Part shown: in pieces, positions 11,901-24,915 of the stretch
How the letters are laid out: each line of letters begins with the position of its first letter
How positions within the stretch are numbered: position 1 is the first letter of the stretch
Source of the DNA: Pterois miles
Taxonomy: Eukaryota; Chordata; Actinopteri; Perciformes; Scorpaenidae
Direction: 5' to 3'
Assembly (NCBI GenBank): GCA_947000775.1
Contig: CAMQGK010000318.1
Location: forward strand, 2,913,501-2,977,500
DNA length: 64,000 nt
Translations under genes and position numbers: made by a program
The notes under the pieces: model-generated
What the model was told of the DNA's origin: nothing
Databases searched by the model: none
The model's input: only the letters and a program-made list of their open reading frames with translations

Positions 11901-14057
11901 AAGGCAACCAGATATTAAGCCAATGTCTTCAGTTAGCTTATTGTCTTTGACAATAATCGTAAATATTTTCCTATAAAAAGATATAAAAGGGATGCATGAA
12001 AATCTAGATTCTCATAATTAAAAATCAGAACTGTCACAGATTGATTTTGTCATTTAATTAATCGATTTATCAATGATCAAAATAAAAACAGCCTAAGTCA
12101 CCAACAAAATAATGAAGCACTGTTGGATTATCTCATTGGAAATGAGTGCACATCCATCAGACAGCAACCGCTGTTTCTCTTCAGAACTGATTTGTGGTGG
12201 TTTGACATCCAACACTTGAAAGTCAGCTACAACAGTGTAGCATTCACAAGTTCACACGTCAGTGTTGTTATTTGTAAGACTGCGCATGAATGGAGCATCC
12301 CTGAGAGCCATTCTGATCAATCTTTGTGTCAAAAATGCAGTAGTATTTTTGTATTTATAGAGTTTTTTGCTTCCCAGAATGCAACATTCACGTGCGGTCT
12401 TACAGGTAAGAAAAATGACTTTGCTAATCCCGGACACGCACTACACGCAGATTTTGGGCCTGATTTTTCCCTCCCAGCAACGGTCAGCAAAGTTCAGATT
12501 TTTCTCTGATTCTTTCCAGATATTCCTGTGGTGTGAGGTATGTTAAAAGTGTTTTTTTTATATCCCCGATCGGCTCGGAAGTCCATCCTTGCTGCACCAC
12601 AAATATTAAACATGCTCAGTATCTATGATCGGATATCCTGTTGTGTGTGGGGAACCCCAAGGACAGCCGATGACCCAGTCAAGAAAAAACGATAGCCAAC
12701 CGGGAACCAAGTGGACTGAAGAAGCAAGGACAACAACTGCAGTCATGGCAGCCACGAAACATGAAGCAGTAGTAAGTACTCAGAAATAAATACGACTCTA
12801 CTACAAAATACCACAGAAAAAAAAAAAAAAAAAACAATACCTGATAAACAAAGTCTCATCACTTTCACCTCCAACCTTTTCACACTTCCTTAAAAACCCT
12901 ACTTGCCAACCCTCCAGGATTTACCAGAAGACTAATGTTTTTCATTGTCCTCTCCAAGTTTCCTCCCAGGTTTACAATTCTCCCATATTTCTCCCGAACA
13001 ACTGTACAGCGTGTATAAGCCCTACCGTTTCCATCCGGACAACAACACAGCTAATTGTAATGTTGTTTACTGGCAGAAGAAAGCTGCTGCTCAGGACACA
13101 ACTCAGTTTGAGATCAAACATCACAACACGGAGCACTCGAAGTCTGGTTTTGCTTGACGCAGCGAAAAGTTGCCGTGGTGCGACGCAAGCCCTTGGAAAT
13201 AACGTGTTTGAGAGTGCAGTTGTTGTGACGTGTTTGAGAAAACCTTCAGCGAGTGAGAGCTGGGGAGAGAAACTGATTAATATTAGTTTATGCTTGAGAT
13301 TCACACAAGTTCATGTTAGATCGCCAAATTATTCTGTAGTCTTTCCTGAGAATTAAAAGAAAAACTAAAAGAATTTATTTATTTATTTTATAATTTATTG
13401 ATTTATTTAAGAATAAAAATGATGTTGCAGTTATCGTCTCTGAAATTCAAATTTTGCTTTGATTTTGAAATCCTCCCTTTTTTTGAGGTCTCAAGGCTGG
13501 CAAGTACTGTTGAAAATGTTTCTTAGTGCTGTTTAGAAACAACATGCTTGGCCTTCAGAGTTAAATAAAATAAAAGCACCAGAGATGCCTCGTCTCACCC
13601 ATCACCAGTTCTCATAACTGTGGCTTTGTTAATGATACATAGAAGGCACCGTTAGGTCTAGGTGTGAAAAGATTAGGCCCTGCTAATTAAGCCTACTGCT
13701 ACAGGCCAGCAGTGTGAGGCAGGTTTGATAAATGAAAGGAGACATGATGCACAGCGATGGTTCCTCAACCAATTAAATACAACACCATGCATTAATGATC
13801 CTTTATTCAGGGCCAAGAGTAACAGTAGCGGGGCTGAGTGTTGCACCCTCTAGAGAAGCTGCTAAAAGTCTAATAAGGCATTATTACTACAGTCTGGTTT
13901 GCTCTACTGTGACCAAAAAGTCTAGCTGAGCTAGATGGAAAAACTGCACAGGGACAAACCGGATAGTACACGCTCTCAATGCAAAAACTTGCTCTTTGGT
14001 TGCAATAACATTGTATATCATTAGAAAACTAAAGTATGTTTTACACTTGTATTCATC

Positions 14058-14252
14058 CACCAAACCCCCAACTGCTCGGGGCGCTTGTCAGGAGCAGCCC
14101 CATCACTCTGACATCTCTCCATTGTTGCATGTTTGTGCATGTGTGTGTTCGGGTCTGCATGTACCGTGTATAAGTTAACAACAGAGTGAAAAAAATTGAA
14201 TTTCCCCAAGTGGGACTAATAAAAGACTATCTTCTTCTTCTTCTTCTTCTTG
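14058..14252 (+). mobile_element. 5'-truncated copy of the 17.3 kb SINE
   Basis: Shares ACCCCCAACTGCTCGGGGCG, CTCTGACATCTCTCCATTG and the tail GGGACTAATAAAAGAC with the full copy, and ends in a CTT microsatellite. The tRNA-like head is absent. Confidence 0.8.
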
Positions 14253-14660
14253 GTCAGTTATCAGAAGATGTGTGTTGTTTCCAAGCAATGACTGGCTTTA
14301 AATTCATACAGCAACAAAACGTTGCACCTGAGTGTGATGCACCATCCTCTATTGTTGGCCAGTGACAGACAGCTGGGGATCAAATGGCCGGCTGCCATGT
14401 CCATAGACCTCCTGGTCAGCAGCATTTGAGGAAGAAGAGCAGGTAGCCCATTCACCTAGATTTACCAGCTGCTTAAGGAACACATACCACTCATGCTGTC
14501 ATGCTAAAATAACAATTTACCGAAAAAAATATAAAAAATATTTTATTCATTCATCTCTTAAAAACAAAAAGACGCCAAAAGTCTAATATAATATACCTTA
14601 TTCGTCAAATGCCTGATCAGAAAAATACTGGACCCTAAGTTCAAATGGATTGCTGTGACA

Positions 14661-15186
14661 TAGGGGTGTTAATAATCAACCGTTTAACTGATAACCGACA
14701 TTAAGCATTTTAACCAATTAATGCTATTGGTTAAACAGAAATAGAAATATGAATAATTAATTAAAAAGCTGAGAAAAACTCAGAGGAGGCTCATCACTTT
14801 AAGGAGAAATGCCGATCCACCTTAAGGGAGAGCCAGTGCAGATACAGGAAGTTGGCTCTGGACTTCCAGCTGAGGAGTTGTAGCTTGTAGCCTTGCCGCA
14901 TTTATTCACTGACAAACACACTACACACACTGTCTGCTACAGCTATGTAACAACTGTAATGCCAAGTTACACTACAACTGGCTGCTAACACCCAAACGGT
15001 GAACTGGAGACAGTGAACGCAGCACCGTGGCTGCTAGAGTAACTCTCCTGGCGGTATACTGTTGACTCGGTTGTCTGTTGCGCTCATATACTGCAGCTGG
15101 CCCGCCGCTACATGTGAGACGCAAATCTTTTTGGATGATGCGGGTTGGTTATCGGTTAAGAAAATTTTTCGTCATTAGCATCCCTA
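14661..15186 (+). mobile_element. short TIR element, family A copy 1 (hAT-like)
   Basis: Starts TAGGGGTGTTAATAATCAAC and ends ATTAGCATCCCTA, with inner AACCGTTTAAC / GGTTATCGGTTAAG repeats. Flanks CTGTGACA and ATGTGACA match at 7 of 8 bases, fitting a hAT-type duplication. The interior (for example ACAGGAAGTTGGCTC) is shared with the copies at 28996 and 35900. Confidence 0.75.
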
Positions 15187-17331
15187 ATGTGACACATTGA
15201 TTTAATCGCTGCATGTCATAGCAACACTTTCCCTGAACTGGAGAATCAGAACTTTTACTTAAATACCTAACTTAAAACTTAAAATAATCACTGGAAAATG
15301 TAGTTTTGCATTAGCATGGGGCAAGGGAAATAACTGAAACAAGTTATTTTAAGCCATTTCCTCACTCATACATGGCCATTACAGTAAACAGAAAATATAA
15401 AACGGACGAATAACAACATTTGATGATGCATGCTGAAATGTTAATTTACTAACAGTAGCAGTGCAGAAAGTACCTTTAACATGGGGGCACATCGAAACAT
15501 GTTTATAATGCTAACATATCATGCTTTGGGAGGACAAACAGCAAACAGGGCTATGTTGCGGTCTTGCTTGCTTTGTGTATAACAATGGTACTGCAGTGAT
15601 AAGCCATTTCCAACTTGCAGTTTGTGTCTCTGTCTGAAATACTTCCACACTTTAGAGGATCGGGGGCGAGTTGTTTTAGCTGCAGCTTGTTCCCCAGGGA
15701 ATGCACGCTTTGACCGGGCACAGCCATTCTTGTGACGTGCCGACGCACATTATGCAAATCGACATATTTTGCAATCAATGATGTCAATTACGATGATGAA
15801 TCACCGCAGCCCTAGCTGTTATGTAATTCCTTGGCTACAATAACTAGTTCATTAATTGCAAAATGGACATGCACAATTTAAACTTCAGGTTTCAGTTTTG
15901 TGTAGGCTGACTGGGGGAAAAAAGTTATGCTATCTGCATCCTTTTGAGGATAAATGAGACACCAATCTTTAATTTCTAACAATAATTATAACAATAATTT
16001 CTACCTATTTCAACTTAAAAACATACATACACATTCGTATTGCTTCATCCTCAGGGTTAACTATGCAGTAAGCCCAAAATGTAAAAAGAAGAAGCGAGTA
16101 AAGTTCAAGTCTGACAACTGCATTGACCTCAGGGGATACAACACTCCTAGCAGTGTCTGTGTCTCTCTGAGATATTTGTAGTAAACACACAAGTAAAGCT
16201 CAAAGGACCGTGATCACAAAGATAGACAAACGTGACATGAACACCCGTTTCCTTCCGTCCTTCCTATCACACACACGTTCACTCTAACACACACTAATCT
16301 TTACACCAAGTTAATTCTGTGCAAATACAAACAATTAGTGCACTGGATACAATTAAGCACCTGATCCAGTTATAGCAGGGACGTGTCTCACCACTACAGC
16401 CCGGCTGCTCTCCCAATCAACTCCAAACCAACAGGCTTTTACAAAGACGGCCTATTAGCTCTCTGTTACACAGTCAGCTAATTGACTCCCTTATTTAATC
16501 AAGTTCCACACAGACAGCCATTCCAATTACTAATAAAAACGCCCATGAGCACAGACAGATCCATGCGAAGTGTGTTTCATGTGCAGCACGTTGTACCTAG
16601 TTATCTTGCTAGGACAGAAATGAACACTAGGGGGTGACTGTCAGGAGAATAGGCTGGAAGGCATGGCAAAGAGAGAAGCCATCACCTTTAAGTGGCTGTC
16701 ATATCTGAATCAGTGTAGTGAAAATACCAGGATGTTTTTCTGCTTCAGAAAAACACCATAAGGAAGTTAGAAAAGTAAAAAACAATTCACAATCCAATGC
16801 AAGCTCTAAAAATAACATAGCCTCTTTATTTTGGTTTAGTTTGGCTTCCTCATGATGCTCCTTTTCTTGCTAACCCCTGATAAAAACAGCTGTGATTTGG
16901 GTTTGCAGGTTGTGCAGAAGACAGACTATAGCCTGAGTCTGGCTCCGTCAGTCAGGCCCAATGACTGTGAAAAGCAGGCAGTGATTCTAACTAGGGCATC
17001 TGGCCTTTTTGTTTCTCTAAGTGTCAGCTCAGAGGGCAGACGCTCAGCAAGATTTAAGATGATATTTTAAGGGCTGTGTGCACGCACAAGCGAGCATGAG
17101 CCAAAGTGAAAGCACCACTGATCTAAACCATCTAATATTAAGAAAGTATTAAGTAGCACCCTTAATGTCAGAAATAGTCCTTCGTTGTACAGGAAAACTG
17201 TGAGTACAAAGCTACAGCACATATGGCAGGGCATACCTGAACCAGGAAATTAGGCCTGTAAACTGTGAAGGATGTTGCTGCTTCCCAGATCTCAACAATG
17301 ACTTTGCTGCATAAAATGTTTATCATCAGTT

Positions 17332-17642
17332 GGGGCGGCAGTAGCTCAGTCCGTAAGGACTTGGGTTAGGATGTGGAGGACCCGGGTTCAAATCCCCCAT
17401 GGACCAAGACCAACTGGTTGCTGGAGAGGTGCCAGTTTACCTCTTGGGCACTGCCGAGGTGCCCCTGAGCAAGGCACCAAACCCCCAACTGCTCTGGGCG
17501 CTTGTCAGGAGCAGCCCCCTCACTCTGACATCTCTCCATTGACATGTATATGTACTATGTACTGTGAACAACAGAGTGTAAAACTGAATTTCCCCACTGT
17601 GGGACTAATAAAGGAATATCTTTCTTTCTTTTCTTTCTTTCT
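17332..17642 (+). mobile_element. tRNA-derived SINE, near full length
   Basis: The head GGGGCGGCAGTAGCTCAGTC carries an A-box (TAGCTCAGTCCGTAAGG) and a B-box (GGGTTCAAATC) about 35 bases apart, as in a tRNA-type Pol III promoter. A unique body follows, then a LINE-like tail TTCCCCACTGTGGGACTAAT and a CTTT microsatellite. It is not a tRNA gene. Confidence 0.85.
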
Positions 17643-18308
17643 AACCAATAGAAATTGGCCACCCCGATGGAAATAACATCTATGTATGTTGGAATAAAGC
17701 TTTGACCTACATATGGGTCTCCTCATTCAGAAACCTCATGCATTCAAATGATAACTTATTTAACAGCATTTGATTGTTCCTCTGAAATGACATTTCTCTC
17801 CCAATAACCGATAACATGGACCTGAAACCTGCACAAGCGGCCTCCAAACAAGTGACAATTTGCAGATGCCGGATGATTCATCTGCCCCAGAGGAATTGAA
17901 CATGTTTTGCATATTGAACACTTGTTGCCACAAACAAAATTGTGAACCTTCTTCTTTAAGGCTGTTTTTTGAACAGTGGTTGTTGTGAGTAATGTAAACG
18001 TGGTGCTCTCTGAATCAGAGACGGCACAGCGGGTCAGACACCAGGCGGTGAAGTGAAGCTGAACTGTGCAAAACAAGCAAGCCGGATGATGCCATTCATT
18101 AATGGGAACATCGGTGCACACTGAGGAGTGGAGCTGAGAGGAGGTCCCTTAGGATGCAAGAGAGAGAGAGAGAGACAGACAGAGATGGAGAGTGAGGGGA
18201 GGAAAGAGGGAGGGATGAGGTAGAGGAGAATTCAGCGAGGGGCTTGCTGCCAGACCTTTACAACTCCTTCATTATTGAAGCAGTGCAAAGGGAGAGCAGG
18301 GCCAATGC

Positions 18309-18410
<102 letters not shown>

Positions 18411-18798
18411 GCAAGACAGAGCGGGTGCATAGTCGACATGCAGCCTTCAGGATATGATGAAGTAAGGATTTATTTTTCCCCCCGCTCTGATTTCTACCTC
18501 CTGCTCAGTACGAGGCAGGTGTCTGTAGAGTGAATCTCCACTGGATTGGCAGAGGCCGGGCACACAGGCTTCCTCCCACCAAATAAGAGAACATAATGAG
18601 CAGGATCACCTGTACCCCATTCGCATGAGCAAAATTTTAGAATAAAAAATATACAAAGCTAAAACAGTGGGTTAGAACGCTGGTGTTAGGAATGTGTTGT
18701 TTGTTAAGACTAAAAATACTGTTTGAAATGGAGAACCAGGTAACAAGTAGATAAATGGATCAGAAAATACATCATACAAAGATTTAAAAAAAATACTA

Positions 18799-21580
18799 GG
18801 GCTGCCAGTTGCTTAAAATATTTAATCACGATTAATCGTATCATTGTTCACATTTAATCGTGATTAATCACAAATTTGATCTGCTCAAAATGAACCTTTA
18901 AGGGAGATTTGTCTTGTATTTTATACTCTTATCAACATAGGAGTGGCTAAATATGCTGTTTTATGTACAAACGCAAAGGTACATATATAGTTATTACTGA
19001 AAATCAATCAACAACACAAAGTAATGACAAATACTGTCCAGAAACCGTCACAGGTACTGCATTAGCATACAAAATATGCTTAAATCATAACATGGCAAAC
19101 TCAAGCCCAACAAGCAACAACAGCTGTCAGTGTGCTGACTTGACTATGACTTGCCCCAAACTGCATGTGATTATCATAAAGTGGGCATGTCTGAAAAGGG
19201 GAGACTCGTGAGTAACCATAGAACCCATTTTCATTCACATATCTAGAGGTCAGAGGTCAAGGAACCCCTTTGAAAATGGCCATGCCAGTTTTTCTGCACT
19301 TTTCTAGTTTCATGTGATACCAGCATCTCCACTCTTGCTTTAAAACTGAGCCCATTATTATCTCATTACCTTTGACAGCACTAAAAAAAATATATATATA
19401 TATATCTGACCACTGTGGATCACAGAGCTGAGCTTGTACACAGCGGTGCACATACAGTACATGCATGCCAGTTATATACATATAAAATCCACTCGGGTTG
19501 TGCTGTGCAACTCTGAAAAGTGTTTCAATGCAATGACGAAAAACGTAAAGAGAAAAATAGAGCTCACAATGTGCCTTGATGAATTTATTCTCCATTAAAA
19601 AATGGGCAAAACAAGCCGTTCTGGGCACGAGTTCTGAGTCATATTATTATGAATTACGAGTTTGATTATTTGGTGGACAGAAGCCGATATAGACACTGCA
19701 GTCTACAGCTGTTGCTGTCAGAGATAGACTGGATTGTTTCAGTACCCTTCAGTTGCTGCATTTCATCCAATTGTGGCCGTCAATATTCATAAGTCAACTC
19801 AGCTCTGTACAGCCAATCATCATGACAATCAGAGTGACTGTGAGACAGAGCAGACAGAAAGCAGCACATGATGACAAAGAAATATCTCAATTAAAAGTAG
19901 AGAAAAGCTCCTGGCATTCATGAGAGCAACAGTACTTAAAACATGACCAGAAAAATACACTACATATAGGTACATATTGGTTGATAACTTGGTTTGGATC
20001 TTAACCTTTCAATTTGGAAACCTACTATGAGTACTTCAGGGTGTTAGCATGGAAAATAGCTAGGCTAAATAAAATTGATTTTTATGAACCATTTCCCATT
20101 CAGCAAAGCGAAGGCACGTTGAACTACAGCATACTTGCACAAAAAAAAGATGCATCGAGGTAGCAGGAATTACACTGGTTTTGGTTGGAGGTGGTGTATG
20201 ACAACACTAATGATAGGTATAGACCGCTTTGACAGACTTAGGTTGCTAGGCAACAGCTTGGGTCCATGTTTACTTCCTGCCAGCTTATGTCATTCACATA
20301 CACTGCGACAGCGAATAAACTGAGACACATTTGGAATGTTTACAACTGTGAATCAGTCTATAGGAGTCTAGTCACATTTTCTCCACTGAGCCAAAGAAAC
20401 CTGCACATTAAGAGCAGTGCCAAAATGGGCTGCCAATCACTGCTGTGACGCTTTATTGCAAAATAGAAGAAAAGTTAACAGAACATTTTTGATGAAATGG
20501 ATAAACTGACAGACATTCTGTCAAAAGGCTGGAGCCGATCCCAGCTGGCATTGGGGGGGGTACACCCTGGAAAGGTCACCAGTCCATCGCAGGGCTCATA
20601 GAGACAGACGACCATTCACGCTTACATTCACAGGCAATTTAGAGTCAATTAACCTAAACTGCATGTCTTTGCACATGCTAACCCACGCTAACACAGGGAA
20701 GACATGCATACTCCACATGCCAGATTCAAAACTGTGACACTCTCAGTGCTAACCACCGCACCACCATGCAGTCCGACCAGGTACACTTCTACAACCTATA
20801 TCATTTTTCATCTTTGTTTATCTAAATTGACCTTTTTGTGAGCCTGTATGATGGTATGACTGTAGCCTGCCACACTACACAGTGAGTGATGAGAATAGGG
20901 TTGTCAAAGATAACATGATAACAACGCATCAGTGCAAATATGTTTTAATGCCAGTTAATGGGCACAGTTTTAAAGCTAGAAGATACAGGTATCATATGAA
21001 ACTAGAAAACTTAAAGAATCCATTGGTACCAACCATGTCATACTAGCTTGTCACAAAGGGGGTTAAATATTGCTCCAAACACATGCAAAATTTTGGCAAG
21101 GAAAAATTGTCATGGCCATCTTCAAAGGGGTGCCTTGATTTCTGACCTCTAGATATTAGGGATGGGTCACGATTTTCAATTACTTGAATGGTCGCTAAGT
21201 TATGAAAAAAATCGAATAGTTTATACGACTGGTTGTCCCGTCTAAAAACATATACTATATATTCTCCTTGTATTAACTGTTGGGTGTTGCCTAGTAGTAA
21301 CTTTACTACCGGTAAAATGTATGTGGTGTATTCAGTTTGGGTCTTTTCTATCGGTGCTGTGTGTACAGCGCCCCGACAGTCATTGACTGTCCAGACTGTC
21401 ATTGTTTTGTGTTATTAATTGATTTCCAATAATAAATATATACATGCATTTGCATGAAGCAAGCATATTTGCCCACTCCCATTTTTTTTTTTTTTTAAAG
21501 AATCGATGATTAATGTGTGATTAAACACGGATAATCACACAATTAATCATGATAAACATTTTAATCGATTGAGAGCCCTA
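18799..21580. mobile_element. cluster of nested DNA-transposon fragments
   Basis: AGGGCTGCCAGTTGCTTAAA at about 18799 and TTTTAATCGATTGAGAGCCC at about 21562-21580 are diverged inverted ends with TTAATCACGATTAATC cores. Inside, 18800-19380 and the inverted segment 20898-21157 carry related interior sequence (AGGTCAGAGGTCAAGG versus TTGATTTCTGACCTCT), so at least two copies are involved. A SINE lies between them (20525-20775). No intact transposase is present. Confidence 0.6.
20525..20775 (-). mobile_element. tRNA-type SINE (second family), minus strand
   Basis: Carries the familiar fish repeat text GGCTGGAGCCGATCCCAGCT, CAATTTAGAGTCAATTAACC and a head end GGTGGTGCGGTGGTTAGC read on minus. 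The head resembles an A-box; the B-box is mutated in this copy. Confidence 0.75.
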
Positions 21581-23090
21581 ATTATGACATACCTGTTTGA
21601 ACAGTTAACTTTCTTCTGAGCATTATAAAATACAAGCATAACATTCAATAATAAGACTGGACTTGCAACGCAGGCATCCATAGCAACTAGCAAATGGCTT
21701 CCTACACCAACCTGTTTTCTGAACTTACAAATCAGTAACCAGTAAGCCAACTGCCGTCTCAGTGGACAACGTGACCAACATTAAGTTCTGTCAAAGTCAA
21801 ACAGTGTTAAAGAAAACCTCGTTATCAAGTGGAACAGTAGGACAAACTTATTACTGCCATGCTAACTTGAAGCTTTAATCAAGCTTTACTTGATCTATTG
21901 ATCTATATGTTTTATTCCAAGACTTCCTCAGATTTCCTCCCTCCCTCCTACTTCAAGACAACCACTGTGTCAGCTGTAAACACAAGGGCAAAGGGTCATT
22001 ACCCGTTCATGCCTTTTCTAATTTCCCCTGTTGCACACTACACTGAGGCTAATTTACAACTGATTTTCATGCTGTCTTCCTCAAGAGAGTCTTTTTATAC
22101 CCAGAGACACTGTGGTTATCTAACCACCCAGCTTTCCCTTCTCTGCTAGTCAAAGGTTAACACGAGTTCAAGGAGGTTGCGTCATGTCACAACCAAAAAG
22201 CCTTGCATTCCAGTCACATAGACACACACACCGAAAAACAGAAACTCCACATTTGGCCACCGAGCAAACACCCACCCACCCATCACCCCAGAAAAATATT
22301 CAACGGCATTTAATCCAAGGAGAAAGAGGCAGGAGAGAGAAGGAAGGACAGAAAAGCAGAATAAAAGAGCATACTTTAAATTCAGACCTACTGACAGTTT
22401 GGGCTGGCAGCGTTCCCACATGCTCCTGACACACTCAATCCAAGTACAACTCCCACCTCCCCCTCCTGTACCAGCTCCTCCCCCTGCCTCCTCCTCTGCT
22501 GAGCCCTCCCCTTCCGCCTACAGCAAAGATCGCCTGACTTCCTGTTTACCTCTGACCCTTAGTTATCCCCCGCCCTTATCTGGCAGGCCACCAAACAGAC
22601 AGGCTGATGAGGCCGGATGCAAACAGTCAGAACACTTGACATAGCGGGCAAGCCACAGAGGGAGGGAGAGGGGAGGGAGAGGGAGAGAGGGTTGTGTATG
22701 GATGTTGGGGGAGGTGATCAGGCAATGTGTGTGAATGAGACAGCCTATCACCATGTGACCATAGAAGCAGCAGGTTTCCCAAGGGGGGTGTGTGTGTGTG
22801 TGTGTGTGTGTGCGTGTGAGCAAAATGTGCGGGTGGCGCATGTGGGGTGAGGGCTGAGGCGACGCATGGTGTCAAGTTTCAGGGCTGATTATGGCATTGC
22901 CTGCCCAGTCTGGTCGGCTAGGAGTTATATAAACCTCAGAGAGGTTAGGAAAGCAACAAAGCTAGCATATCACACATAAACGCGCTGCCAACCCTGCTTG
23001 CAAGCTCTCGATACGTCTCAGAGGCCGAGGCAGGGGTAGAGAGGGGTGAGCAGCGATACCCAGTCAGATAATAAATCCAAACCAGCCATG

Positions 23091-23167
<77 letters not shown>

Positions 23168-23200
23168 AGGAGGAGGAGGAGGAGGAGGAGGAGGAGGAGG
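23091..23200. repeat. compound (CAGG)19-(AGG)n tract
   Basis: Nineteen CAGG units (23091-23166) pass directly into about twelve AGG units. G-runs on one strand could form quadruplex structures; the open frames across it are composition artefacts. Confidence 0.98.
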
Positions 23201-23746
23201 CACCTGCTCTGTGTCACTGCCGTGGGCCTGTAGCAGCCATCAGTCCTCACTTCCACCTTTGTTTCTTATTATTCAGCAGGGGAGCCATTTAAATCCATGT
23301 ATTTGAAGCCTTGTGTCCAATTAAAAATTGCAAACAGCAGAGAGTAATAGCAGGCCAAAAAAACTGCAAAGCCATTAATTAAGAATACATGAGGCACAAA
23401 AAGAGAATTAGGGCTGCACAACTTTGAAAAAGATATCTAAATGTGATTATTCTGACTGATAGTGCAATTGTGATATGATTTGCAATGTTAAATCATTTTC
23501 AGACCTGGGCATTATAGTAATGGTTCTGTCCGGTCAGGGAGGTCTCAGACAAAGCATACAATTTTACTTAACAAGCTAAAAAAAAACAGTAAAGAAAAAA
23601 AGCTTTTGTTTTGAAATGCTTGTGGATTGTTAGTGTGCTTCTATCTGTCACAACTGACATTGATGTAAATTGATGCGAGTGATGTTTGAAGTAGCGTCAC
23701 CTGCTGAGGCAGCACATCTATAATAAGTCATGTACTGCTAAGTACT

Positions 23747-24419
23747 GTATTTTTCGCACTATAAGGCACACCGGATTATAAGGTGCACTATCAATGCAGT
23801 GTCTGTTTTCATGCATAAAGTGCACCGGATTATAAGGCGTACGATCAATGAACGTGCCCATTTTCATACATAAAGCGCTCTCGTCATTATCCGAGTCAGT
23901 CTCATTGCTGTTACTTAGCTGTTCAGTAATGATTCTGGCCTTCATGAAATCTCGGACGACACTTGACACTGATACCTTGGCCCAGGCATCCACGATCCAT
24001 TGGCAGATAGTGGAGTAACTTGCCCGGCATTGCCTCCCTGTCTTGGTGAATGTGTGTTCGCCTTCTGTCATCCAACGCTCCCACGCAGCTCGCAATTTAA
24101 CTTCAACGACCTGTTGACACCAATATCTAGCGGTTGGAGTTCTTTAGTTAATCCACCCAGAATGACAGCAAGCTCCGAATTAGTTTTCTTCACTTGGGTT
24201 TTGACAGTGAGTGCCGTAATGCCCGACAATCCATCCAGCGGTGCGGCTTCGTACCTTATCAGTCGTAATAAAACATTGACAGATTTTTGTGCGCCCTGTA
24301 CCACATAAGTAAGTACAACCAGAGTTGATACATAAGGCGGACCGGATTATAAGGCTCACTCGATTTTTGAGAAAATTAATGGATTTTAAGTGCGCCTTAT
24401 ACTGCGAAAAATAGAGTAT
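23747..24419 (-). mobile_element. pogo/Tigger-type transposon remnant with broken transposase
   Basis: The ends TGTATTTTTCGCACTATAAG and CTTATACTGCGAAAAATAGA are inverted, and CCGGATTATAAGG recurs internally. On the minus strand two overlapping frames encode the C-terminal part of a pogo-like DDE transposase: KKTNSELAVILGGLTKELQP, LDIGVN, then AAWERWMTEGEHTFTKTGRQ and ICQWIVDAWAKVS. The frame changes near 24080, and the N-terminal DNA-binding and most catalytic parts are missing. It is inactive by sequence. Confidence 0.85.
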
Positions 24420-24420
24420 T

Positions 24421-24915
24421 CTTTTGCAGAGGTTGGTAGTAAAGCTGTGTGCTTAGTTTACAACAAACGTGGCTGTATTCAAAGAATATAACTTGAGCCG
24501 TGACTTTGAGACAAAACATGCCGAAAAATACAGAAACTTATCTGGAGATGAGAAAGAGAGGACAGCCGAGGGGCTGCTAGATAAGCCACAAAAGCAGCAA
24601 GGACTTTTTACAAAGCTGCATGCAATGAAAGAAGGAAATGTACGTGTTAATGTTAAGTTAATGTTAAGTTTTGTTAATGAAAACATTACAACTTAAAACA
24701 GTCAGTCTTATATGGCTCAAAGACTCCTGCATAAAATGTCATTTTCTTAATATGCTGTTTGGAGCGATTTTCAGTATAATGAACGCTGAAAAATAAATAC
24801 CCAGTATGTTTCCTATTGTGATAAAATAGAGGTTACTTCTGACAGTATTTGTTTGGCCCCCGGCAACAATCTGGGTTTCTCATGTGGCCCCCAGGAAAAA
24901 TAATTGCCCACCTCT
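24421..24915 (+). mobile_element. hAT transposase fragment
   Basis: An open frame at 24469-24696 encodes EYNLSRDFETKHAEKYRNLS followed by LLDKPQKQQGLFTKLH. This resembles the region after the BED-type finger of hAT transposases (Charlie or GTF2IRD2-like). A diverged terminus follows (GGCCCCCAGGAAAAATAATT, then GCCCACCTCTG). Only about 75 codons survive, so it is a relic directly abutting the pogo remnant. Confidence 0.7.

Noticed and set aside
12123..12509. 128-codon plus-strand open frame
   Set aside because: It starts at a non-ATG codon, has no similarity that I recognise, and lies in repeat-like intron sequence.
17332..17410. A tRNA gene
   Set aside because: The A- and B-boxes belong to a SINE head followed by a SINE body and tail; no intact cloverleaf.
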